NCBI GenBank assembly: GCA_001298575.1
Contig: LJCV01000250.1
Span: 1-64,000 of the forward strand
From: Actinobacteria bacterium OK074
Lineage (GTDB): Bacteria; Actinomycetota; Actinomycetes; Streptomycetales; Streptomycetaceae
DNA length: 64,000 nt
Direction: 5' to 3'
Shown: piece by piece, positions 26,501 through 34,088 of the stretch
Layout: each line of letters starts with the position of its first letter
Position numbering within the stretch: the first letter of the stretch is position 1
Position numbers and translations under genes: made by a program
Notes under the pieces: generated by a model
What the model was told of the DNA's origin: nothing
Seen by the model: only the letters and a program-made list of their open reading frames with translations
The model's database searches: none

Positions 26501-27492
26501 CCATGTGCTACGGCCGCTCGCTGGCCACCGGCAAGCTGGTCGACATCGGTGAGGCGGTCGGCATCATCGCCGCCCAGTCCATCGGTGAGCCCGGCACCCA
26601 GCTGACGATGCGTACCTTCCACACCGGTGGTGTGGCCGGTGACGACATCACCCAGGGTCTGCCGCGTGTCGTCGAGCTCTTCGAGGCCCGTACGCCCAAG
26701 GGTGTCGCCCCGATCTCCGAGGCTTCCGGCCGCGTCCGGATCGAGGAGACCGAGAAGACCAAGAAGATCGTCATCACGCCGGACGACGGCAGCGACGAGA
26801 CGGCGTTCCCGATCTCGAAGCGTGCCCGGCTCCACGTCAGCGAGGGCGACCACGTCGAGGTGGGCCAGAAGCTCACCGTGGGTGCCACCAACCCGCACGA
26901 CGTGCTGCGGATCCTCGGTCAGCGCGCGGTCCAGGTCCACCTGGTCGGCGAGGTCCAGAAGGTCTACAACTCGCAGGGTGTGTCGATCCACGACAAGCAC
27001 ATCGAGATCATCATCCGGCAGATGCTGCGCCGCGTGACGATCATCGAGTCGGGCGACGCGGAGCTGCTGCCCGGCGAGCTGGTCGAGCGGTCGAAGTTCG
27101 AGACCGAGAACCGTCGTGTGGTCCAGGAAGGCGGCCACCCGGCCTCCGGCCGTCCGCAGCTGATGGGTATCACCAAGGCATCGCTGGCGACGGAGTCCTG
27201 GCTGTCGGCCGCCTCCTTCCAGGAGACGACCCGAGTGCTGACGGACGCGGCGATCAACGCCAAGTCCGACAGCCTCATCGGCCTCAAGGAGAACGTCATC
27301 ATCGGTAAGCTCATCCCGGCCGGTACGGGTCTGTCCCGTTACCGCAACATCCGGGTCGAGCCCACCGAAGAGGCCAAGGCCGCGATGTACTCGGCCGTCG
27401 GTTACGACGACATCGACTACTCGCCGTTCGGCACCGGCTCCGGCCAGGCGGTCCCGCTGGAGGACTACGACTACGGTCCGTACAACCAGTAA
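23593..27492 (+). CDS. rpoC: DNA-directed RNA polymerase beta' subunit
   Basis: 1299-aa subunit holding the active-site Mg2+: NADFDGDQM with D535, D537 and D539. The N-terminal zinc ribbon is [19 protein letters not shown] (about 59-77). The second zinc site includes the CAMCYG motif near residue 970. Trigger-loop/bridge-helix segments include [20 protein letters not shown]. GTG start at 23593, 97 bases after rpoB, with GAGAGG further upstream than usual. Ends in a strong 18-bp hairpin. Confidence 0.98.
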   Translation: [1299 protein letters not shown]

Positions 27493-27528
27493 GTCCCGCA
27501 CGGCGCAAGCCGGTTGAGGGAACCAGTT

Positions 27529-27568
27529 GAAGGGCGGCCGTCCGTTTCGCAACGGATGGCCGCCCTTC
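27529..27568 (+). terminator. rpoBC terminator
   Basis: 18-bp stem with one G-U pair: arms 27529-27546 and 27551-27568 around a 4-base tcgc loop, 36 bases after the rpoC stop. Confidence 0.8.
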
Positions 27569-27854
27569 GGCATGCGTCGGTGTTAACGCCAAGTGAAGCC
27601 TGATAACAACTGAGTTACTGCTGTCCATGAGGTATGTATGAGCGGGCTAAGGTGCGCAGAGACTGCATAGAGGCACCGGACCGTTACGCATGCACATGTG
27701 TGTGGCGGAACATGGGGGACCGAGGGCGCCAAGGGGGACCGCGTGCCGTTCAGTGACGCGCGGGCCGAGGGCGCGTTCGGCGGCGGGCAAGGGGGCCCGC
27801 GATTCCTCCCCGATGCCTCAACGAGCATCTGTGCTAGTGCTCTTGGGGGGCACC
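27569..27854. other. intergenic region before the glycan locus
   Basis: About 290 bases after the rpoBC terminator, opening with an AT-richer stretch (taacaactgagttactg) that probably carries the promoter of the downstream glycosyltransferase operon. No separate gene was identified. The frame leading into the GT2 gene is open but has no family match before 27855. Confidence 0.4.
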
Positions 27855-28751
27855 TTGAGATCTCTGTCCATCGTCATACCCGCGCTCAACGAGGCCGAGA
27901 ACCTGCCCGCGGTGATGGCGTCCATACCGCGAAGAGAGCTGGCCCAGGCCGGCTGGACCACCGAGGTCGTCGTCGTCGACAACGCCTCGACCGACGACAC
28001 CGCGAAGATCGCCCGCCAGCTCGGCGCGAACGTCGTCTCCCAGCCCAACCGCGGTTACGGCAACGCCTACCAGGCCGGATTCGACGCCGCCACCGGTGAC
28101 GTCATCGCCACCGGGGACGCCGACTGCACCTACCCCTTCGACGCGTTGCCGCACCTGCTGCACATCCTGGACGCGCGCAAGGTCGAGTTCATGACGACCA
28201 ACCGGCTCGGCCGCGAGAACCGGCACGCCATGAAGCCGTCCCACACCTACGCCAACCACGCGCTCAGCGCCCTCAGTCGGGCCCTGTTCCGCAACGGGCT
28301 GCGGGACTCCCAGTCCGGGATGTGGATCTTCCAGCGTCATGTGTGGGAGGGCATCGAGGTCACCTCGCCCGGCATGGCCTTCTCCCAGGAGATCAAGAAC
28401 GCGGCCACCCGCGCCGGGTTCCGCTGCCTCGAAGTCCCCATCGAATACCGGGTGCGCGGCGGCGAGGTCAAGCTGAACGCGCTGCCCGACGGCGTCGCCA
28501 ACCTGCGCCAGCTGTTCGAGCACAAGCTGCGCGACAACCGGCTGCGCACCGAGCCCGCCCGGATGGTGCCCGTCGCCGCCGTGGCCCGCGCCAACGCCGC
28601 CGCCGAGCCGCCCGCGGAGGCCGCCGAGCGCGCCGCCGCGCTGGTCGCCGAACTCACCGCGAAGGCCGCGGGCCCCGTCCCCGTGAACGGGTCGCTGCGC
28701 CCGCTGCCGGTGCCACGGGCCGCCGACGAGGCGCCGCTGGAGATGGCGTGA
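27855..28751 (+). CDS. family 2 glycosyltransferase (DPM/GtrB-like)
   Basis: 298-aa GT-A fold transferase (LRSLSIVIPALNEAENLPAV). Nucleotide-sugar motifs are VVVDNASTDDT and the DxD-like GDADCTYPFDALP. The QSGMWIFQR segment follows the polyprenyl-phosphate glycosyltransferase pattern. The tail (about 240-298) is Ala/Pro-rich without membrane helices. TTG at 27855, 4 bases after a G6 run, is the preferred start. ATG 27813 would add 14 residues. It probably makes a lipid-linked or nascent glycan sugar in the membrane-proximal cytoplasm. First gene of the locus, 1 base from the next. Confidence 0.85.
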   Translation: MRSLSIVIPALNEAENLPAVMASIPRRELAQAGWTTEVVVVDNASTDDTAKIARQLGANVVSQPNRGYGNAYQAGFDAATGDVIATGDADCTYPFDALPHLLHILDARKVEFMTTNRLGRENRHAMKPSHTYANHALSALSRALFRNGLRDSQSGMWIFQRHVWEGIEVTSPGMAFSQEIKNAATRAGFRCLEVPIEYRVRGGEVKLNALPDGVANLRQLFEHKLRDNRLRTEPARMVPVAAVARANAAAEPPAEAAERAAALVAELTAKAAGPVPVNGSLRPLPVPRAADEAPLEMA

Positions 28752-28752
28752 C

Positions 28753-29253
28753 ATGAGCGGTACGCCACGCCGGCACGGGCCGGACCCGAAGACGACCGTG
28801 TCCGCGCTCCACCGGGTTGCGTTCGGCCGGTTCACGCTCCGGCAGTTGCTCACCTGGTCGGTCGTGGCCGTCGCCGTCCTCGGGATGTCCGGCGCGGCGT
28901 GGGCCGTTCCCCAGGTGCGCGGTGTGCTGCGGGACTCCTTCACCGAGCGCCAGGAGCCGTACCTGGAGCTGTACTTCGCGAAGGACCCGTACTTCGACGG
29001 CGACCAACTCGTCGTGCCGGTGGACCTGTTCGACCACGAGTCCACCACCGCGCGGCGGGAGGTCGTGGTCTCCGTGACCACGGTCGCCGACAAGCCGCTG
29101 GCCAGCCGCACGGTCACGGTCACCACCCGGCCCGGCGTCAAGGTCACCACCGACGTACGGCTGCTGCTGCGCGGCCGGGCGGCGGACCGGGCCGCCGAGG
29201 TCCGGGTGACGTTGCCGGGGCATCCGCAGCACCTGCGCCTGCATCTTCAGTGA
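28753..29253 (+). CDS. hypothetical single-span exported-domain protein
   Basis: 166-aa protein I do not recognise. After a basic N-terminus, one membrane helix (about 34-52, LTWSVVAVAVLGMSGAAWA) is followed by an extracytoplasmic beta-rich domain (YLELYFAKDPYFDGDQLVVP, then VVVSVTTVADKPLASRTVTV). The alternating strands resemble an Ig/CARDB-like adaptor domain. Starts 1 base after the GT2 stop, so it is probably co-translated and may be an accessory factor for polymer export or assembly. Confidence 0.75.
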   Translation: MSGTPRRHGPDPKTTVSALHRVAFGRFTLRQLLTWSVVAVAVLGMSGAAWAVPQVRGVLRDSFTERQEPYLELYFAKDPYFDGDQLVVPVDLFDHESTTARREVVVSVTTVADKPLASRTVTVTTRPGVKVTTDVRLLLRGRAADRAAEVRVTLPGHPQHLRLHLQ

Positions 29254-29395
29254 TCCTTCGCGGATCGGTGGATCCGTCGGTGAGCCGTCGTCGAGACCCC
29301 GCGACGCCTCGCCGGACCTCCGCCGCCGAGCCGTTCTTCCGCCGCCGAGCCGATCCTTCTCCACCGCGCGGCACCAGCCCCCTGGGGAGCACCCT

Positions 29396-30487
29396 TTGCG
29401 CACCATCGTCCAGATCACGCCCTACTACCCGCCCCACCTGGGCGGGCTCGAACGCGTGGTCTCCCATCTCGCCCAGGAGCAGGCCCGCCGGCACGACGTC
29501 CGCGTCCTGACCACCGCGCTCGGCTCCGCGGGCGCCCCGCGCACGGCCGTCGAGGGCGGGGTCACCGTGCGCCGCCACCGCGCGGTGGAAGTCGCCCACA
29601 CCGCGATTGCCCCGGGCCTCGCGGCGGGCCTGGCCCGGCTGCCGCGCGACGCCGTGCTGCACCTGCACTGCGCGCACGCCCTGCTGCCCGAACTGGTCGC
29701 CCTCACCGCGAAGTTGAGGCGGACCCCGTTCCTGCTCCACTTCCACCTCGACGTGGACGCCTCCGGCCGCCTCGGCGCGCTGCTGCCGCTCTACAAGCGC
29801 CATGTCTTCGGCCGCGTGCTGCGGGCCGCCGCCGGGGTCGTCGTCCTCACCGCCGCCCAGGCCGCCTTCGTCACCGAGACCTACCGGGTGCCCGCCGACC
29901 GCGTCCACGTCGTGCCCAACGGCGTCGACGAGGCGTACTTCCGCCCGGTCCGCACACCGCGCAACGGACCTCTGAACCTCCTCTACGTCGGCCGGCTCAG
30001 CGCCCAGAAGAACGTGGCCCGGCTGCTGGACGCGATGAGCCTGGTCGAGAACGACGTACGGCTGCGGATCGTCGGGGACGGCGAACTGCGCGGGCGGCTG
30101 GAGAAACAGGCCGCCGGGCTCGGGCTGGTGAACGTCGAGTTCGCGGGCGGACTGCTCGGCGACGACCTCGTCGACGCGTACGCCGCCGCCGACGCCTTCG
30201 TCAGCTCCTCCGACAAGGAGGGCATGCCGCTGGTGGTCCTTGAGGCGATGGCGGCCGCACTGCCCGTCGTCGCCACGGACGTGCCCGGCACCCGCGAACT
30301 GGTCGCCGGTACGGGCCTGTTGGCGGCGCCCGAGCCGGGCGCGCTGGCCGGTGCGATCGACACCCTCGCCGCCGATCCCGCCCTCGCCGCCCGGCTGGGC
30401 CGGGCCAGCGCGGAACACGCCCGCGCGTACGCCTGGGAGACGGTGGCCGGGCTGGTCGAGGACGTCTACGTCAGGGCAGGGCTGTGA
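29396..30487 (+). CDS. family 4 glycosyltransferase
   Basis: 363-aa GT-B retaining transferase. It starts at TTG 29396 (RTIVQITPYYPPHLGGLERV) with GGGGAG 7 bases upstream. The N-terminal acceptor domain has the GGLE glycine loop. The C-terminal donor domain has LLYVGRLSAQKN and the EX7E-type KEGMPLVVLEAMAAALPVVA. Its stop overlaps the next start (GTGA). It probably adds a hexose to a lipid-linked repeat unit. It is paralogous to the proteins at 32940 and 35533, which open with the same YYPPH/G-GG motif. Confidence 0.92.
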   Translation: MRTIVQITPYYPPHLGGLERVVSHLAQEQARRHDVRVLTTALGSAGAPRTAVEGGVTVRRHRAVEVAHTAIAPGLAAGLARLPRDAVLHLHCAHALLPELVALTAKLRRTPFLLHFHLDVDASGRLGALLPLYKRHVFGRVLRAAAGVVVLTAAQAAFVTETYRVPADRVHVVPNGVDEAYFRPVRTPRNGPLNLLYVGRLSAQKNVARLLDAMSLVENDVRLRIVGDGELRGRLEKQAAGLGLVNVEFAGGLLGDDLVDAYAAADAFVSSSDKEGMPLVVLEAMAAALPVVATDVPGTRELVAGTGLLAAPEPGALAGAIDTLAADPALAARLGRASAEHARAYAWETVAGLVEDVYVRAGL

Positions 30488-32943
30488 CCACGGAGGAGAC
30501 GCTGGGGCTGCGGACGGTCTCTGTTTCCGGGGCGCGGGCGGGTGGGGCCCCTGACGAAACCCTGCGGCTGAACGTCGGCGCGCTGCGGGCCGCCGGTGGC
30601 GAACCTCCGGCCGAGCCTCCCGCCGCCGCCCCCGGGCCCGGCCCCCGTCGCCCCGCCGCCCTGAGCCGCCGTTTCGCCGTGCTGCTCAGCCTCGCGCCCG
30701 CCGTCGTCGTCGAACTGCTGCCCAGTCCGCCCGCGTTGGTGCACACGCCGGCCGGGCTGTGGCTGCTGTTCGGGGCGCCCGTGGTGCTGTGGCGGGGATT
30801 GGCGCGGCGGATCGTGACCACGGGGACGGCGACCTTCCTGCTCGCCGTCGGGTTCAGCGTGATGACGGACATCGTCGTCGCGCTGACCGTGAACACCACG
30901 CTGCCGCTGCTCGGCGTCGACCGGCCGCTGACCCGGCTGATCCTCACCCTCGCCACCGCGCTCGCCCTGGTGGTGCTCGGCCTGCTGGCGCCCGAAATGC
31001 CGCGCGCGCAGCGGCAGTCGGGGCCCTGGCGGGCGCCCCGGGGGCTGAAGCCGGTCGGTGCGGTCGGCGCCCTCGCGCTGCTGCTCTCCGTGGCCGGGCC
31101 GATCCGGCTCAACAACGGGCTGGGCGGCGGTGTCAGCACCGTCGGCATGGTCGTGGTGGCCGCGCTCGTCGTGCTGCTCCTGCTGCGGCGGGGCCAATAC
31201 CCCGTGCCCGTGCTGGAGTTCGGGCTGTACTGCGCGTCCGCCGCGCTGCTGCTGCTGACCTCGTTGCGCGGGCAGTACATCACCGGGCACGACATCCAGA
31301 AGGAGTACCTGTACTTCCGGCTCACGCTCGGCGGGGAGTTCTGGGACATCCACGCGTACCCGGACCCGTACAACGCCTGCCTGAGCATCACGATGCTGCC
31401 CGTCAGCATCTTCCAGCTCACCGCGATACCCGACGTGATCATCTTCAAGGCGGTGCTGCCGCTGCTGTTCGCGCTCACCCCGGTGCTCGTGCACCGGGCG
31501 GTGCGCAACGTGGCGCCGCGCGTGGTCGCGCTGATCTCGGCGGTGTACTTCATCGTCTTCCCGACGTACTTCACCGACATGCCCTACCTCGGCCGCCAGG
31601 AGATCGCCTTCCTGCTGCTGGGCTGCGCGATGGTCGTGCTCACCGACTCCAAGGGCCAACTCCTGCGCCGCCGCGTCGTGTTCGTGGTGCTGCTCGGCGG
31701 GATCGTGCTCTCGCACTACTCCACGACGTACGTCGTCGTCGGCACCCTCGCGGTGTCCTTCGTGCTCGACAAGGCGTGGCGGCTGCTGTCGCGGCGCGGG
31801 CGCTGGCGGTGGCACCGGAAGCGGCGCGAGGACCGGATGCTGTCCTTCCTGACCTGGTGGATGGTGGCGATCCCGGCGGTGCTCGCGCTGGTGTGGTCCG
31901 GGCCAATCACCCACACCGGTGGGCAAGTTGAACGCACCCTGTCCGCCGTCGCGTCCGCGATGACCGGCGGGCCCTCGGAACCGGGCTCCTCGGACACCTC
32001 GTACAGCATCCTCGGCGGGGCCAAGACCACCCCCGACGAACGCATGAAGGAACTCCGCAAGGACTTGTTGAAGCAGACCGCCGCCGGGCGGGCCGACGGG
32101 GACGCCTACTTGTCGCTGAAGGAGATCAACAGCCTGGCCACGCCCGCCGTCGAGGAACCCAACCTGCCGCTGACACCGGTCGGCCGGGCCCTGGACTCGG
32201 TCGGGATCAGCGTGGTCGGGCTCAACGGCGGGCTGCGGCAAGGGGCCGCGCTGATCTTCCAGGTGCTGGCGCTCGCCGGGTTCGCGGTCGCGCTGTGGGC
32301 GCGGCGCTCCGCGTTCCGGCCGGTGCGCGACCAGGTGACCATCGCCGGGGGCGCCTGGTTCATGGTCGCGCTGGTCACGGCCATACCCCAATTCTCCGTG
32401 GACTACAGCCTGTTGCGCGCCTTCCAGCAGGGGCTGTTCTTCTTCGCGCCGTTCCTGGCCACCGCCACGCTGTGGGCGCTGCGCTGGACCCGCCGCTACG
32501 CCGTACCGCTGGCGTGCGTGCTGCTGGCCGGGCTGCTGCTCGACCTCGGCGGCGTCGTACCGAAGGTCCTCGGCGGCTATCCGGCTCAGGTGCAGCTCTC
32601 CAACTCCGGCCAGTACTACGACATCTACTACCCGCACGAGGACGAACGGCAGGCCGCGCTGTGGCTGGAGGCGCTGCTCAAACGCGAGGGCGGCGGCGAG
32701 GTGCAGTCGGACGAGTTCACCGAGAGCCGCGTCCAGGCCCTGCTGACCTTCCCGACCGTCGCCGAGGTCCATCCGGCCGCGCTGCGCACCGATTCGTACG
32801 TGTTCTTCGGCGACACCCCCACCAGAACCGGTGAGGTGACGATCTTCTACCGGGGCGACCTCATCACCTACCGCTACCCGATGAAGGCCCTGGACGACCG
32901 CGACCTGATCTACAGCAACGGGGGAGCGCTGATCTACCGATGA
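30484..32943 (+). CDS. large polytopic membrane protein, DUF2206/GT-C-like
   Basis: 819-aa integral membrane protein with about 14 hydrophobic segments and a C-terminal extracytoplasmic domain (about 690-819). The first large loop has GHDIQKEYLYFRLTLGG followed by WDIHAYPDPYNACLSITMLP. This pattern, with an acidic residue after the first helices, recalls DUF2206 and GT-C glycosyltransferases that use polyprenyl-linked donors. A polymerase (Wzy-like) or mannosyl/arabinosyl-type transferase role is likely. GTG start overlaps the previous stop by 4 bases, and the stop overlaps the next start (ATGA). Confidence 0.8.
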   Translation: MTTEETLGLRTVSVSGARAGGAPDETLRLNVGALRAAGGEPPAEPPAAAPGPGPRRPAALSRRFAVLLSLAPAVVVELLPSPPALVHTPAGLWLLFGAPVVLWRGLARRIVTTGTATFLLAVGFSVMTDIVVALTVNTTLPLLGVDRPLTRLILTLATALALVVLGLLAPEMPRAQRQSGPWRAPRGLKPVGAVGALALLLSVAGPIRLNNGLGGGVSTVGMVVVAALVVLLLLRRGQYPVPVLEFGLYCASAALLLLTSLRGQYITGHDIQKEYLYFRLTLGGEFWDIHAYPDPYNACLSITMLPVSIFQLTAIPDVIIFKAVLPLLFALTPVLVHRAVRNVAPRVVALISAVYFIVFPTYFTDMPYLGRQEIAFLLLGCAMVVLTDSKGQLLRRRVVFVVLLGGIVLSHYSTTYVVVGTLAVSFVLDKAWRLLSRRGRWRWHRKRREDRMLSFLTWWMVAIPAVLALVWSGPITHTGGQVERTLSAVASAMTGGPSEPGSSDTSYSILGGAKTTPDERMKELRKDLLKQTAAGRADGDAYLSLKEINSLATPAVEEPNLPLTPVGRALDSVGISVVGLNGGLRQGAALIFQVLALAGFAVALWARRSAFRPVRDQVTIAGGAWFMVALVTAIPQFSVDYSLLRAFQQGLFFFAPFLATATLWALRWTRRYAVPLACVLLAGLLLDLGGVVPKVLGGYPAQVQLSNSGQYYDIYYPHEDERQAALWLEALLKREGGGEVQSDEFTESRVQALLTFPTVAEVHPAALRTDSYVFFGDTPTRTGEVTIFYRGDLITYRYPMKALDDRDLIYSNGGALIYR

Positions 32944-34088
32944 GCAACCGACCTCCGCTGCGGGTCCTGCTGGTCTCCCACTACTACCCGCCGCACGTGG
33001 GCGGCATCGAGAACGTCGTCCACCACGAGGCCGTCGAACTCGCCGCCCAGGGCGCCGAGGTGACCGTCCTCACCAGCGGCGAGCGCTCCTGCGTCACGGT
33101 CGGCGCGGACGGCGTCCGGGTGGTGCGCGTCGCCGCCTGGAACGGCCCCGAACGCCGCGCCGGGGTCCCCTACCCCGTCTTCTCGCCGACGCTCCTGACC
33201 GCCGCCCTGCGCGAGGCCCGCCGCGCCGACGCCGTCCACCTCCACGACTGCCTCTACCTCAGCACCTGGTCGGCCGCGCTCGCCGCGACCCTCACCCGCA
33301 CCCCGTACGTCCTCACCCAGCACGTCGCGGTCGTCAACCACCCTTCCTGGCTGGTGAAAACCGTCCAGCGGGCCTTCTACGGCGTCGTCGGCCGGCTCCT
33401 GCTGCGCCGGGCCCGCGCGGTCCTCACCATGAACGCCCGCGTCGCCGCCTTCGTCCGCGGGCTCGGCGCCCCCGCGGAGCGCACCCGCCACCTCCCCAAC
33501 GGCGTCGACATCGAACTCTTCCGCCCCGCCCGGGACCTGACGGAACGTCAACTCATTCGCAAACGCCTCGGCCTGCCCGCCGACCGCGTCCTCGCCCTGT
33601 TCGTCGGCCGGTTCGTACCCAAGAAGGGCTACGACATCCTGCTCGACGCACACGGCCAACAGGCGGACTACGACCTCGTGTTCGCGGGCGACGGCGACGC
33701 CTCCGCCCTGGCCGGACACCCCGGCGTCCACCACCTCGGCGCCCTGCCACCGGACGTCATCGCCGAGGCGTACCGCGCCTGCGACCTCTTCGCCCTGCCC
33801 TCCACCGACGAGGGCTTCCCGCTCAGCGTCCAGGAGGCGATGGCCTCCGGGCTGCCGCTGGTCACCACCGACGACCCCGGGTACGCGCCCTACGGCCTCG
33901 ACCGCGACCGGGTGTGCCTCCTGCCGCGCCGGGCACGGGAGTTGGGCGAGACCCTGGACGCGCTGGCCGCCGACGAGGACCGCCGCCGGGCGATGGGCCA
34001 GTACGCGCGGGCGTACGCGGAACGGGACTTCGCGTGGCCCGAACACGCGGCGGCACTGGTGGAGTTGTACGGCGGGGGTGTGCGATGA
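32940..34088 (+). CDS. family 4 glycosyltransferase
   Basis: 382-aa GT-B transferase. N-terminus SHYYPPHVGGIENVVHHEAV, donor-site segments ALFVGRFVPKKGYD and the EX7E motif in STDEGFPLSVQEAMASGLPL. No membrane helix apart from amphipathic patches. ATG at 32940 overlaps the preceding stop, and its own stop overlaps the flippase start (ATGA), so translation is coupled through this operon. The sugar donor is unknown. Confidence 0.92.
   Translation: MSNRPPLRVLLVSHYYPPHVGGIENVVHHEAVELAAQGAEVTVLTSGERSCVTVGADGVRVVRVAAWNGPERRAGVPYPVFSPTLLTAALREARRADAVHLHDCLYLSTWSAALAATLTRTPYVLTQHVAVVNHPSWLVKTVQRAFYGVVGRLLLRRARAVLTMNARVAAFVRGLGAPAERTRHLPNGVDIELFRPARDLTERQLIRKRLGLPADRVLALFVGRFVPKKGYDILLDAHGQQADYDLVFAGDGDASALAGHPGVHHLGALPPDVIAEAYRACDLFALPSTDEGFPLSVQEAMASGLPLVTTDDPGYAPYGLDRDRVCLLPRRARELGETLDALAADEDRRRAMGQYARAYAERDFAWPEHAAALVELYGGGVR

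Noticed and set aside
19818..27573. Very long minus-strand ORFs antisense to rpoB (1247 aa) and rpoC (1340 aa)
   Set aside because: They mirror the GC-rich third-position bias of rpoB and rpoC, have no recognisable domains, and are repetitive in Asp/Val/Leu/Arg. They are shadows of genes whose function is certain.
27529..27854. Possible small gene between rpoC and the GT2 gene
   Set aside because: The open frame beginning near 27690 only reaches family similarity at 27855. The rest is uninformative Pro/Arg-rich sequence.
30466..32772. 768-aa minus-strand ORF opposite the large membrane protein
   Set aside because: Composition is low-complexity Arg/Gln/Glu/Gly typical of antisense frames. 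The sense frame has clear hydrophobic segments and coupled start/stop overlaps.
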